DNA of 64,000 nt from Paragorgia papillata (taxonomy: Eukaryota; Cnidaria; Anthozoa; Scleralcyonacea; Coralliidae): the NCBI GenBank assembly GCA_035771165.1, contig JAWNZC010000348.1, positions 6,116,001 to 6,180,000 of the forward strand. The letters run 5' to 3'. The position numbers and the translations under genes were made by a program. The stretch's first letter is position 1; each line of letters begins with the position of its first letter. Positions 20,492 to 32,095 of this stretch are shown in pieces. Under the pieces are notes generated by a model. That model was given only the letters and a program-made list of their open reading frames with translations, did not search any database and was not told where the DNA came from.

Positions 20492-22690
20492 TATTACATA
20501 AAACACTCATAATAAATTTAAAGCACTTTATAAACATTTATTGAACTTCTTTTTGGTTGAAGAGTACATTAAATACCTGTACTTTCAATTGTTAATTTCA
20601 AACGTCATATACACAAAATGTACAAAATTTACCGCGAAGCCACCACTATTTCATGCACTTAGAAAATCTTAAATTTTGTAAGCCCCAGAAACGTAATTAT
20701 GTTTGTTTATTTCAAAAAAAAATTTTCGAGTAATTAAATTAAGCTACGTTACGTAACATTTTTTAAAGATGAGCTTTGCAAATTTTTTTAAGAACTGCTT
20801 CGTTTGAAATGTAAACAAGAACATGTTCGCTCTCAAGAAACGCGATTGATTAATCGATTCAACACAAATAATAGTTGGACAAAATGACCAACACAATCAA
20901 ATTTGTAACTGTCAAAACTTTAGAAATGACAAATTTGTACCGGACAATGTCCGTGACCAGATGCTAATATCCAGACTTGGTGCACTTAGAAGCTGTATAT
21001 CGCCCACCACCTCTTTAATAACCTGAAATATGCACACTCAGTAAAAACATTTAGACAAACTTCTTTTGAATGTACTGTATGCAGTAGAATAAGATTATCC
21101 ATGTTTTGAAAATACTATGTAATAATTGCATTTTCTCAAAGTTTTTGGATGATTGCTTCATTATACAGAAAACACAACATGTTCAGTAACCGTGAAAGTA
21201 CAAAAATAAATGGGGCAAATGTAAAGATGACCTAATAAAATATTGTTTATATAAAAAAAAAGTGCAAAAATTTCCATAAACCTGAACAAAAACATAAAAC
21301 ATTGACTTTGTTGAGCTTCCAAACCATGTATATTTTCTATTAACTATGATGGCATACAAACAATAAATAAAATTATATTGTATTCTGATGCCTAAACATT
21401 GTTTTTATTTGAAAATTATAAAATTTGTAGCCTACGAAAACAGCTGCCCCTTCTCGCTCACCACTAGGGGGCAAGTGAGAAGTTGAAGAGGTGGTTGTTT
21501 TCTCAGCCTATGAAATGTAATGACAGCTGTAGTTAAAATACAGTATGACAATACTGTACTTATAGCAATATTTATAGTCAAACCGGATGTTCCCATGTGC
21601 ACGATATTGATACACAACGTTGCAATTTTAATTGGTGGATTCATTCAGTATTTTGCAAATGCTTTTGATATCAAGATTCCTTGATAAGTTGCTTGAAAAA
21701 TCGGTTTCAAACATCAAACAACACATAAATGTGATGTTGTACCTCTAACTAAGTTATTGTATTGTATACTAGAGGTCAACCAATTTGAAAATGCATTTTT
21801 TGGCCAATAACCAACATATTTTTTGCAACAACAGCCAAATAATGTGTTTTTTTGAGATATCAGGTTTGAACTTTATCTAAAGTCGCATTCGACTGCCAAA
21901 TAATGTTAACTTTAATAATTACATTCAATTGATATAAAATAAAACCTAAAGCAATGTATGTACTGTGCTATATCTCAGTCAAAACAGGTTACCTTTGTTC
22001 TTAAGAAATACATGTACATGCAGAAACCCATGTATGTAATTCACAGAAAACCCTAGACTTATACATGTAATTATGGCAATTGTGATCAGATTTTGCTGAT
22101 CTAATGTACATTTTGACATTACCTGTATGTTGCTAAATATTCATTGGCCCAAATATCCAATATCCAATCTGATCAGTTGATCAACCTCTGTCATATACAG
22201 TAGATTGAAAACAAAGTACTGTAACTGTAAGAAGTAGAAAATACAGTACAATAAGTTTAAGGTTTATATATACGGTTTATATAAATGATGGGTAATGAGC
22301 ATAAATCCAGCTGGGTGTGGCAACCGGGGGGAGGGAGTGGGGTGACTGACCCCCCTGCAATCATTTTTAATATTAGCTACTGTATTTTCTGGGTGAAAAC
22401 CCACGGGTTCTCTTAATTTTGATAGGAAACATAATTAGTGCGGATAATAGGGTGGTGCAGGTAATCTGTTGAATTCTTAAGACGACACCATCACGAAGAC
22501 CGGAGACCAAGGATTCTCCTTTCATCTTTCAACTACCAGTACTGTACTTTTTTTAAATTTTGTGGTCCCAAAACTATTATTAGCAGCTGCCACGGGATAC
22601 TAGATTTTCGTTTTGGATACTAGAAGTCTTAACTTCAGTATCCAACAGGATACAATAAAATTTTCGATAGTGCACAGCCACAGAATCTGA
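20492..22690. other. intergenic, possible minus-strand exons
   Basis: Two minus-strand pieces could be exons. One is 20912-21022 (36 codons and stop after a good AG acceptor, containing VIKEVVGDIQLLSAPSLDIS). The other precedes a GTGAGC donor at 21461. The pieces are phase-compatible, but neither is recognised, so I do not call a gene. The rest is AT-rich, and an inverted pair CTGTATTTTCTGGGT/ACCCAGAAAATAC links 22380 and 22765. Confidence 0.3.
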
Positions 22691-22764
22691 TGTAATGTCT
22701 TACAATGTAATGTAATGTCTTACAATGTAACGTAATGTCTCACAATGTAACATAACGTCTTATA
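22691..22764. repeat. 20-bp tandem repeat
   Basis: Three full copies and a partial fourth of TGTAATGTCTTACAATGTAA, with a few substitutions in the later copies. Confidence 0.9.
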
Positions 22765-22949
22765 ACCCAGAAAATACGGTAGTTGGTCAAAATGATAAAT
22801 ATTTTGTATAAAATAAAAATAACCAATTGGCCAAGATGAGAAAATACTCCAAGTACTAAAAGAGATGTTTAAAAAGAAAACGAGCCATCCTGTTAACCAT
22901 GCTAACTCACAAGACTATAGTACAGGTGTATACACATACATGTATGAAT

Positions 22950-23215
22950 GAATAAAATGCTTGATTGCACTTGTACCAAAATTTATGCAAAAATGTTTTG
23001 AATTCATAAAGTAAGAATAATGAGTGCAATCAAGCATTTCTGCTAAACAGAGAATCTTGTGATCAGGTTTTTATTAATTTCTCATCCAAATTTTAACAAA
23101 ATTCAACTAAAATTGAAAGGTTTTCTCCTTGGTCTATGATCAATATTTCCACAAACATTTATGAAAAGCTGTGTAGTATTTTGTGAGATATCCTGGTGAC
23201 AGACAGACAAACAGA
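22950..23215 (-). mobile_element. dispersed repeat family, copy 1
   Basis: The same roughly 270-bp family occurs at 49660-49945 and 54405-54685 in the other orientation. Shared landmarks are a GTTTGTCTGTC start, CACCAGGATATCTCACAAA, GATTGATCATAGATCAAGGA, TTTTGGTTGAATTTGG and AAAATGCTTGATTGCACTC. The end can form a small stem. Non-coding and probably non-autonomous. This copy abuts the Penelope-like fragment. Confidence 0.8.
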
Positions 23216-23223
23216 AGTGAAAA

Positions 23224-23790
23224 CATATCATTAGCCGCAATTTCCATATCCTAAAGAATGATCCTGAAACATCAGCTATTTTCACCAATAACCCTTTAAT
23301 CACTTTTCGGCGTAATAAAAATATTTGTGATGGTTTAGTGCGTAGTGCCCTTAGAAGAAATCTACTGGCACCAGCGGGTACCTTTTCTTGCTCCTGTACC
23401 CGTTGTTACACATGTTCCTTTCTTAACTCCGCTACATGTATTTTGGGACCTAAATCTAATTTTGTCATTCAGCATAATTTTACTTGCATCTCTTCCAACA
23501 TTTACTGTATTTCTTGCAATAAATGTTGCATGCTTTACATCGGTGAAACTGGCAAATGTTTATCTGACAGGTTTGCTGAACATCTTCATTCCATGAGGAA
23601 CAATGATGTTGACAAGCCTATTGCCCAACATTTTAATAGTGCCAACCATTGTATTTCAGACATGAAAGTTTGCACCATCTCACCCATTTCTGGAGGTAAT
23701 GTCAGCCGCAAAAGACTAGAAAAGCATCTCATTTTCAAAATTGGTACCATTCATCCTCACAGACTCAATGAACGTTTTTCTTTTATTTAA
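23224..23790 (+). pseudogene. Penelope-like reverse transcriptase C-terminus with GIY-YIG endonuclease
   Basis: An uninterrupted frame ending in TAA, with no start codon of its own. Upstream pieces include RNFHILKNDPETSAIF and NPLITFRRNKNICDGLVRS, typical of the connector after the reverse transcriptase. A Cys-rich segment (SCSCTRCYTC) follows, then the GIY-YIG nuclease (NIYCISCNKCCMLYIGETG...LSDRFAEHLHSM) with the usual HF-x4-H near the end. In such elements the GIY-YIG domain nicks DNA and the reverse transcriptase copies the RNA from the nick. The polymerase domain is absent, so this copy cannot act alone. Family placement is by motif and is fairly secure. Confidence 0.75.
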
Positions 23791-24091
23791 CACCTCTCAA
23801 GACATTGTTTCTGTTTAGCAAGGGCGGACATCACATAAACAGCGTTTTCACTTTATTAATTTATCTATTTTTACTCTCGCTCATCCTTTTTACACCCCCT
23901 CCTTTTTGCTCATCAATGGTATGAATAGCAAATGTCTTTTCCATCTCATTATCAACTTGTTATTGTTATTTTGCTTTGATTGGCTAATTTTTCACATCTC
24001 ATTATCAATTTGTTATTGTTATTTTTATCTGATTGGCTTATTTTTGGTGACATGATGATCACCTTTCTTATATAAGCTCATTGTTTGTTTA

Positions 24092-25124
24092 CAGTGAAAC
24101 CCGAGTTTTGCAACCCCCATGTTTTACGACCACCTGTCATATACAACCACTTTTTCTGGCACGGACGATTTGTAATTGAAATATACCTGCAATGAGCGAC
24201 CACCTGCCTTACGTGACCAGCGACCGCTTCTTTGTGTCCCAAACAAGAAATTTACCTGTTATGAGCGACCATTTCATATTAAAAGCTGGCACTATGTAAA
24301 TAAAATACGAGAAAACTTGCTTATTTTAAACTTGCTCCTCGATGACAAAACGTATCAAGTTTCCTCAACAACATCTGTCTATTTATAACTACCGTGGAAC
24401 CCCGTCATACGACCACAACTCCTTTGACAAATCGCCTTCGCCATCGATGAAGTTGAATCTGCATCTTCCCTTGCCAAGAAAGTTACGCTATTTGATGTCA
24501 TCATGTGGTTACGGCACTCTTGGGACTTGTTACCAGAAACAACGATTCAAAAGTGTTTCATGCACTGAGACTTTTAATTGGTTTTGTTATTTATAAAAAC
24601 GCGTTTTTATGCAGTATAAAACTTTGTCTATTGGGAACAACATCTTGTAGACCATGCGAAGAATGGCTTCATATCTGATGGTGAGTGTGACGAAGACGAC
24701 GAAGAAAACAAAGTCGAAGATGTTGGAGAAAATGAACAAGAAACTCCTGTAGTGTCAGTGCAAGAAGCAGCTAGCTGAATGGTTGCTGAGCTAAGGCGAT
24801 TTGGCTTTAAGAATGATAAACCTGGGATTGTAATAATAAGCAACCAAAGCTCACTCTTCTCTCCTTTAATGTAAATTACATTTTTTCAGTGTACATACAG
24901 TAATTCTAACTTAATAAAATAATTTGTTATCTTCAAGTTGGATTTGTTCATGTCTTATTGCCAACATTTCACTGTCTTCCCAAGTTCCAATCCGATCGGC
25001 CATATAAAAAATCCAAATTTCTTATTTTGATGACATCATTCGAAAACCTGTCTGAACGACCACCTGTCCTTAACGACCACTTTTACGTGGCAACTGGGGT
25101 GGTCGCAAAACTCAGGTTTCACTG
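24092..25124. mobile_element. pogo/Tigger-like DNA transposon remnant, TA TSD
   Basis: Terminal inverted repeats of about 30 bp start CAGTGAAACC(C/T)GAGTTTTGC. Both ends are flanked by TA, as expected of the Tc1/mariner-pogo group. Subterminal GACCACCTG-type words recur. A degenerate frame around 24655-24840 reads like an acidic C-terminal tail (DGECDEDDEENKVEDVGENE, a stop, then VAELRRFGFKND), which suits a Tigger or jerky-type transposase, but the rest is missing. The element is nested in the Penelope-like copy. Confidence 0.75.
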
Positions 25125-25419
25125 TACACTCTTTAGGTTTCTCTCTGCCGAAGGGCCTTCACTCGAAACATTAGACTCCTACATTCTCTGTTTCGGCAGT
25201 ACATGTATATCTAACTTTACTATATTTCGATTGTTGAAAACATAACCTCTTGGTGAAGGTGCTTAATGAGCTAGTGACATTATCAGCATCCAATAATTTA
25301 CAGTATACGATGGAAATGACATCACAGCCATCCAATAATTTACATTATTATAAAGGGTAAAGGATAAAGGACTGGGGGCTAATCATCCTTACTTGCAGCC
25401 AGTGGCTGAATTGCGAATT

Positions 25420-25487
25420 GTCACCCATCCAAGTACTAACCCTGTCTAACTGGGCTTAACTTTTCGTGAGAGGTAGTGCGCTAACAG
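25420..25487 (-). repeat. 5S rRNA-derived fragment (SINE-like)
   Basis: On the minus strand it reads AAGTTAAGCCCAGTTAGACA then GGGTTAGTACTTGGATGGGTGAC. This closely follows the internal promoter region of 5S rRNA (AAGCTAAGC...GGTTAGTACTTGGATGGGAGAC). The outer parts of 5S are not present, so it is not a functional 5S gene. It is best read as the head of a 5S-derived SINE or a retroposed fragment. Confidence 0.6.
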
Positions 25488-25683
25488 CATATGCCACCCA
25501 TACTATACCCTTGCAATTAATCATCCAATCAAATGTCTACATTAGTGTCATGTGCCAGCCACCCAGCCCAATATTTTACGATGTAGGACAACTACATATT
25601 GGGCAGCAACCTTTGGACAGGTGCACAAGGTATATTTACTTGCCAATTGCACAATTATTTATTCGATATAATAAAACTGGAAA

Positions 25684-25823
25684 ATTGGATTCATCTTCAC
25701 CCAATATGGAAAATATTTAAGTCTCAAATTTTAATATTAGGCTTGACCTTTGGTCTCACCCAATATTGAATTTTTTGCCTTAAATATTTTGCCATATTGG
25801 GCTTTAATATAGATGAATCCAAT
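25684..25823. repeat. foldback sequence
   Basis: ATTGGATTCATCT at the left is mirrored by AGATGAATCCAAT at the right. CCCAATAT/ATATTGGG words alternate between them. Confidence 0.7.
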
Positions 25824-25826
25824 AAG

Positions 25827-27656
25827 TTATAATATTTGGTGGAAATGACGTAACAGCTGCCACTGGACATTGAGAATTAACTAGAGTATGTTGACTAATA
25901 AGAAATGAGAATGAAGTAATAATATGAAAGTGATAAATAATATGCTAATAGTAAATGTAAAATGCAAGACTAGCTATACAGTAGCAAAAGTTTTGAAATT
26001 CTTAACAATTTATGCAAATTTAATACTTGTATTAAAGTTTGTCATGTTTCTTTTAATTATTATATCACTAGACAAGTCTTCAACCAAGTCTATCACCAGA
26101 GTTTCATGGAGACTTTTTGTGTTGGAGACTACTCAGTATTGATACAAGAAGTCTCCAAAGCTCTGATGATATTTGAAACAGGAAGAAATGTGTCAGAGAC
26201 TTAACAAGCAAAATACTTTTAGAAAGTTTAATATTATTAAAAGCCATCTGCTCTCCAGAGTCATGTTATAAATATTTAACAAGATGAAGCAGGAATAAAT
26301 ATAAAGTATAGCGAGACGAACTGTTCTGTTAAATAATACGTTGATCAAGAAAATAAGAGTAGAATAAAGCTGTAAAACCGTATAAATCTTATACAATACT
26401 CTCAATCTCACAAACATCGCTGTGAAACGTGTACTTACAGTAGACGATTCACAGACTGCAGATTGCCAAGATCACTTACCCATAAAAATGTTTAATATCC
26501 TGTTGACAATGGCAATGCTTATGCTTGTTCAGAATGTGTCATACTGTCATTTTCAAAATATTCAAAGTAACAGCAGTGTTGTTTCTCTACCTTTACAAAT
26601 AATAGTAGTTCCCACAACTTTATAGGTTCGCAAGTGTCCAAAGTTTGTAATATCTGGAAAGACTGAGAAGTGATAAAACCTCGAATAAAGTGGCCAATAT
26701 TAAAATACGTGGCATGCGAAAAAGGGAAATTCCCAGCCTCGTACCCATGTTGTTGCTTGTCAATCTCGTACCCAGAGCCTTCGCCCGCGCGCAAACAAAC
26801 GGGGCCCCTATGGGACACGATCAGAGGCGGCAGCGAAAACCAATACCGGTAAATAGTCAATAGCGGAACTATTTCCGGGTAGCTGCATTTTTCGCAACTG
26901 GTCTCGGTCGGGTCTTAGAAATAATCGACACTCGTAATATCACCATCGCAATTTTCCCTCTACACTGAACTACCCTGGTTGGCACCTTTATAAAAAGAGC
27001 AATAAATCCAATGTAATCTCGGCAGTACGCTGTATTTTATAATCGCGACCTTGCCGCACGAACGCAATTTGAGAGTTGAGTTGAGTCGACCGTCGAATAG
27101 TTTTATAATTTATAGCACATGATTCAAAGGGAAAAAAACATTTCAAATTTCGTTGTAAATTGTATGTTCACTTCATCGTATTTATATTAGTTTACCACTC
27201 TTGCTTGGAACGAGATACAAGTTGCAACTCGGGTTAAATCTTAAGTAACCACTAAAGACTTCTGCTTTCCTATTGGTTAAATTTTCGCGCGTTTTTATTG
27301 GCTATGAGTAAAACTGCAATCGTCATCAGGGGGTTTAGCCCTGGCCCATATTTCTTATGAAATTGGGCCAGGGATCCAGTCCGTTCCGGTTCTGCGCATG
27401 TACGAAACTAATGTTTGCACAAAAAATATACTGATACCTATCTGATACCGTATTCGAGATTGTAAGGTTTTCTTGCTTCCTCTTCATTACTTGTTCCCAA
27501 AACAAAACATTTTCAGACGAAATCCAAAGGGATATCCTCGCCGAATCGCTTAATTTTCTGTTATGTTTCTCCTATCAACCGTGCTATAGTAACGGTTTAC
27601 ACGTGAGCAGAGTACTTCATGTAATTATCTACGAATGTTATGTTTTGAGAGCTCAA
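25827..27656. other. intergenic, nothing secure
   Basis: Short frames on both strands near 26420-26860 overlap each other and show no recognised domain. CTCGTACCCAGAGCC (about 26765) is a dispersed repeat word also seen near 8095 and 32700. A hairpin containing GGGCCAGGG/CCCTGGCCC sits at about 27338-27380. Confidence 0.4.
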
Positions 27657-27730
27657 AGTAAGTGAAGTAAGTGAAGTAAGTGAAGTAAGTGAAGTAAGTG
27701 GAGTAATAAGTGAAGTAAGTGAAGTAAGTG
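27657..27730. repeat. 9-bp tandem repeat
   Basis: About eight copies of AGTAAGTGA with one irregular unit. The adjoining sequence is shared in inverse orientation with the interior of the hAT element at 58457-59065. Confidence 0.9.
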
Positions 27731-28613
27731 ACAGTGTTTTTGAAACCTTTGCTATAAATTACTATATGTACATTCGAAGTGATGTCCAAAACATTTTGAA
27801 ATTAAAAGTTAACTGTTTTGGTTAAAAAGTCGGTTGCATCGATGCGAACTCATAATTTCAGATAATCAGCGCCATTCTCGTTCCCAGAAACTCCAACCGT
27901 GCTGTTTAGGCGCCAAAACAACATGTCCTCCTACCCTAGAATTACCAATAATCAGTAAGTGTGAAACGGCCTTGAATTACCAATAATTGGTAATTGTAGG
28001 TAATTCTCTGTCCCACATGCGGGGTGTTAAACTAAATTGCAAACTAAAAAAGCAGTAGGGGTGTTGTGGTCGGGGTCTGAGAGGTGGGACTTTTTTCCCC
28101 GGAGGGTTGTGGTTAGGTTTAGGTTCAACGGGGGGTTGTGGTTAGGTTTAGGGTTTCCAGGGGTGTTGTGGTAGGGGTAGGGTAAGGTTTAGAGGTTGGG
28201 GTTGAGGTTGGGGGTGGGGGGTTGAGAATTAGTTCTTTAAAATTCACAATTATTGTTAACTCTAGGCCATTGCACACTTACTGATTATTGGTAATTCTAG
28301 ATGAGAGGATATGCTGGCCAAAAATAGGTAATTACGCTCGGTACTCACACCGGGTCTCTTGCTCCGTTTTTGCCACTTACATACAAGGAGTGATGAATGA
28401 TAAGTCCGAGTAGGGCCACAGAATAATTTGATTTTTGTGTTTTGACATAATGATATTGGCAAAGAACACTTTATATTCACGCTATGACATTATTTGTGTA
28501 GTGTTTACTATATTTATTATTAAATTTAATATTGTTGTCTGGCAAAAGAAGGGCCTATTTCTCTCGTGGGCCTGGAGCTGCCGCCCCATCCGTCCCCGCC
28601 TTAATCCGGCCCT
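27731..28613. mobile_element. hAT-type element, second copy of the 58457 family (interrupted)
   Basis: 27731-27910 and 28310-28370 match, in inverse orientation, the interior of 58457-59065 (TTTTGGACATCACTTCGAAG, GGAACGAGAATGGCGCTGAT, AACGGAGCAAGAGACT). The right terminus TTAATCCGGCCCTG is at about 28600-28613. Another element is inserted at 27925-28310. The left terminus was not found. Confidence 0.6.
27925..28310. mobile_element. GTTAGG-rich MITE, copy 1
   Basis: The ends ACATGTCCTC and GAGGATATGCTGG, and a core of TCCCACATGCGGG, GGTCGGGGTCTGAGAGGTG and repeated GGTTAGGTTTAGG, are shared with 31735-32095. The subterminal palindromic motif here is AATTACCAATAAT, present near both ends, and differs from the other copy. 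No coding region. Confidence 0.65.
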
Positions 28614-28699
28614 GTGTCCAGCTGTGACAGCGCTTTCAAGCGCTTATAGCTGGGGTGCGCACCATTGGCTGTGCAAATCTGGGAATCCCCACTGAAGGA

Positions 28700-28856
28700 C
28701 ATAGGCGTAGCAGCCCAATTCTGTTTGGGGGGCAGAGATTTACGTAGTTTAACGTATGAATTTTGCTTGAACATTTCACAGCAATAAACATCAAAATTCC
28801 CAGCTGAAAGTGCCCGAATTTTCCTTTTTCAAATATTGGGGGGGGGGGGGGGGGGG

Positions 28857-28893
<37 letters not shown>

Positions 28894-28974
28894 GGGGGGG
28901 GGGGGGGGGGACAATTGCCCCTAATTGCCCCCCCCCCCCCCCCCCCCCCCAGCCGCCCGCCTAATACGCCTACG
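28700..28974. mobile_element. hAT-type short element, 8-bp TSD, G/C runs
   Basis: Flanked by perfect 8-bp duplications CTGAAGGA (28692-28699 and 28975-28982). The ends are imperfect inverted copies (CATAGGCGTAG and CGTAGGCGTAT). A G-rich block (about 28839-28910, interrupted by few A) and a C-run (about 28928-28950) could pair as a long stem. The frames through these runs are artefacts. Confidence 0.85.
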
Positions 28975-29280
28975 CTGAAGGAAATTTCAAAGCATTTAAA
29001 TTTGGCGACCGAATTCCCAAGCCCAAATATCCGCTGTGTCAGCCCAAACTTCGATTCAAGGCTGAACGCCAGGAACTAAGCACTCTGATTAGATAAAATA
29101 TATATATTACCACAGTATATAAATGCACAGAAACACGTCGCAAAAACTTCCTGCTTCTTGCTATCCGCGTCAGATCCGGAATGTTGCGTGACATGTTGGG
29201 ATTACGTCATGTCCCTTAACGCCAAACCGACACTTAATTGTATTTCACATGAGCCCAGAATTTAAAGAAAAATAATGTAA

Positions 29281-29410
29281 AATAATGTAAAATACAATTC
29301 GACGATGAACATCTTAAAAACTCAAACAAAAAGATGACATCTTGTTTTGATCCATATCTTGTTTTTGTTCAAGATGTTCATCGTCGAATTGTACTTTATA
29401 TTATTTTTAA
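29281..29410. repeat. palindrome
   Basis: TACAATTCGACGATGAACAT and complement, about 30-bp arms around AAAAGATGACATCTTGTTTT. Confidence 0.75.
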
Positions 29411-29630
29411 TTTCCTTGTATAGAAATACCACAGATAACTCCGAAGGGTAAGTGGCGCGGAAAATGTTAATTTGATATTGGAGGGGCATTAACTCTGCTT
29501 ACGTCATGAAGCGAATTTAGTTCCCAGTCCCATAGGTCACAGCTCAGCCACGGAAAAGCCTATGTCTGGGCTGGGAGGGGCTAATGATAACAAAAGGTCC
29601 GCTATGCGTACATGTATCTGCGCCAAACCT

Positions 29631-29940
29631 CCGCAGGCAACTCTGTGTGGCTTCCCAGAACTGTGACGTTTTGATCATTCAATGATCAATTTGGCCTAGC
29701 ACGAAAGGGACAGGAAGCCAGAACTGTGACGTTTGGATCAAGATCTTGACTTTATTTCAACTGTTACGGGCAATATTTTGGTCGAGATATTCACGCTCCC
29801 AATCCCTTCCTGTCCCTTTCGTGCTCGGCCAAATTGAATATCTCGACCAAAATATTGCCCATAACAGTTGAAATAAAGTCAAGATCTTGATCAAAACGTC
29901 ACAGTTCTGGGAAGCCACACAGAATATAATTGCCTGTGGA
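29631..29940. mobile_element. long inverted-repeat MITE
   Basis: Outer arms GTGTGGCTTCCCAGAACTGT-GACGTTTTGATCA and complement. Internal arms include AAGATCTTGACTTTATTTCA and GGGACAGGAAG. The left end holds a short direct repeat of the AACTGTGACGTTT segment. Non-coding. Confidence 0.75.
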
Positions 29941-29989
29941 GGAGGCTACGCCAAACCCACCCTGTGAGAATCACTTGTCAAGATCTTGT

Positions 29990-30100
29990 GTGATCTTGGA
30001 AAATCTAGCTTGTAAGATCTTAAGAAAAATCTTATAAGATTTTTACACGTAGATCTTATAAGATTTTAGCGAGATCTTATAAGATAATTAAAGATCAGAG
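29990..30100. repeat. AGATCTTATAAGAT tandem palindromes
   Basis: Four imperfect copies of a nearly self-complementary 14-mer occur in series. Confidence 0.8.
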
Positions 30101-30778
30101 AAAATACACGTTCTCTGACAAGCTAGGTGTTTTTCAGGTATCATGTTCTACTAAATCCACTTCAAAGATTAAGCTATTGCGTATGTACTTGTTCACTATG
30201 ACTATGCATGAGGTAATTCAAATTATGATGTAATGCTTCTGAAAATCAGATCCATAATTTGCGATCGCGCAACGGTATAAAAATCAAGCCTAAGCCAGAA
30301 ATTGTAAAATAGGTTGTTGACCATTGTAGTTAATAAGAGATATGATGTCTAAACAATCTAAAATCGTTGGATTCTTTAAAAAATCTGCGGAAGACTCAAT
30401 TTCAGAAGTTGAGAAAGAAGCAGAACTACTATCAGATGATGACAAATCAGTTGGAAGATAATAAAGAGACAACTACGAAGCAAGCCGTCTGGAAATTACT
30501 TTAAAGCTCAGACATTTTAGACATTTTTACATCAAACAGTAGTTTAAATTACAAATCAGTTTGCCGCCTGCGTTCATAAGCAGAATGTAATATATAATTA
30601 TCAAATATATTGTTTGTTTAACTAGAATAAATGTGACATATTTTAACAAGCATGTCTATTATACTAAACCCCCGCTTGTTTAATTTCATGGCCATTGGCC
30701 ACGCCTAATCGAGTGACCACGCCCATTTGATTTTCAAGAGCGTCCCCCCACTTCTAAAATTAGCAAAACATCGCTGCC

Positions 30779-31290
30779 CTGAATCGTCTGTAGGTTTGTG
30801 CCATTCACGAAACTTCTATACAGTTAGATAGAGCGTTAAATTATGTACAACATATGTGAATTAGAAAACATGGTATAGAATAGCAACGGAGAAAAGGCTA
30901 TTTGAACTGACATGAGCGCAAATATCAAATTGCATTATTACGCCATTTACTTTGGCATACGGTCAAACGCGGTCATATTTAAAGTAAATCCCTGAATGGT
31001 CTGTAGGTTTGTGCCATTTAGGAAACTTGCACGGTTAGATAGAGCGTTAAATTCTGTACAACGTATGTGAATTAGAACAAATCGTATAGAATAGCAACGG
31101 AGAAAAATCTATTTGAACTGAGATGAGCGCAAATATCACTTGGCGTACGGTCAAACGCAATCATTTTAAAGTATCCCCGAATCGTCTGTAATCGGTTTGT
31201 ACCATTCACGAAACTCGTACAGTTAGATAGAATGTACAAGATATGTGAATTTGAAAATATCGTATAGAATAGAACCCTGAAAATCATATT
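30779..31290. repeat. roughly 200-bp tandem repeat
   Basis: Three successively shorter copies start at about 30779, 30990 and 31181. They share AATCGTCTGTAGGTTTGTGC-type starts, AGTTAGATAGAGCGTTAAAT and ATAGAATAGCAACGGAGAAA. Divergence is low to moderate. Not coding. Confidence 0.75.
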
Positions 31291-31734
31291 TTAATCCAAA
31301 ACTTTGTCGCTTCGGAGGACTTCGTGATATGGCGGACGAAATATTGTAAACACAATCGGATTGAAAATACTTGTTTCCATCGTTTAAACTGACAGCTCGT
31401 AGGTTGACGCCAAAAAATTCTGATATTAATTCTGAGCTTCGATTGTCCCCGATCATGCCCGATTCATGCACTTGTCGCGCATTGTTTACAGCTACACAAA
31501 AAAGCTAACCCACATACATATACTGACACACACACAACACGATAGCAATTATCTGCTGCGCAGATACAAAAAGTGTCGTTTAGGTCTTTCAATATTGGGG
31601 GGTCTTTGTCAGTTATCCCCTTTGCTAGAAATATGGGGGGGGGGGGGCTATAGTCCCCATAGCCCCCTTGAGCTGCACCAACCCATAATACCATCTTCAT
31701 AAAGCTTCAGCGTCGTCTTTCCAGGGCTTTCGTT

Positions 31735-32095
31735 CCAACATGTCCTCTGATCTTACTTAGAATTCAGGATTAGCCTGATTTGTCAAAGTGTCTAGCTAGA
31801 ATTCAGGATTATCCTGAAGCCTAGGGAACTTTTCTGTCCCACATGCGGGTGGTCGGGGTCTGAGAGGTGTGGCTTTCTTCCCGGAGGGTTGTGGTTAGGT
31901 TTAGGTTCACTGGGGGGTTGTGGTTAGATTTAGGGTTGCCAGGGGGTTCGGTGGTTAGGTTTAGGGTCAAGTTTACATGTTGGGGTTGTGGTGGGGGGCT
32001 GGGATATAATTTCTTTAATATTCAGGATAATCCTGAATTCTAAACCATTTCACAATTAAAGATAATCCTGAATTCTAAATGAGAGGATATGCTGT
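31735..32095. mobile_element. GTTAGG-rich MITE, copy 2
   Basis: The same framework as 27925-28310. Here the subterminal palindromes are AATTCAGGATTATCCTGAAT and relatives, present near both ends, in place of the AATTACCAATAAT motif. Confidence 0.65.

Larger units (their letters stand above)
23216..25245 (+). mobile_element. Penelope-like retroelement 3' part, interrupted
   Basis: A 5'-truncated copy. It carries the end of the coding region (23224-23790) and a 3' region with ATTGGCT repeats. A pogo-like element is inserted at a TA. After it come CTCTTTAGGTTTCTCTCTGC and CGAAGGGCCTTCACTCGAAAC, a style of 3' end often seen in Penelope-like elements. Reading across the insertion joins TTGTTTGTTTA to CACTCTTTAGG. 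The boundaries are approximate. Confidence 0.6.

Noticed and set aside
28636..29079. Pro- and Gly-rich frames
   Set aside because: They follow G and C runs within the 8-bp-TSD hAT-type element.
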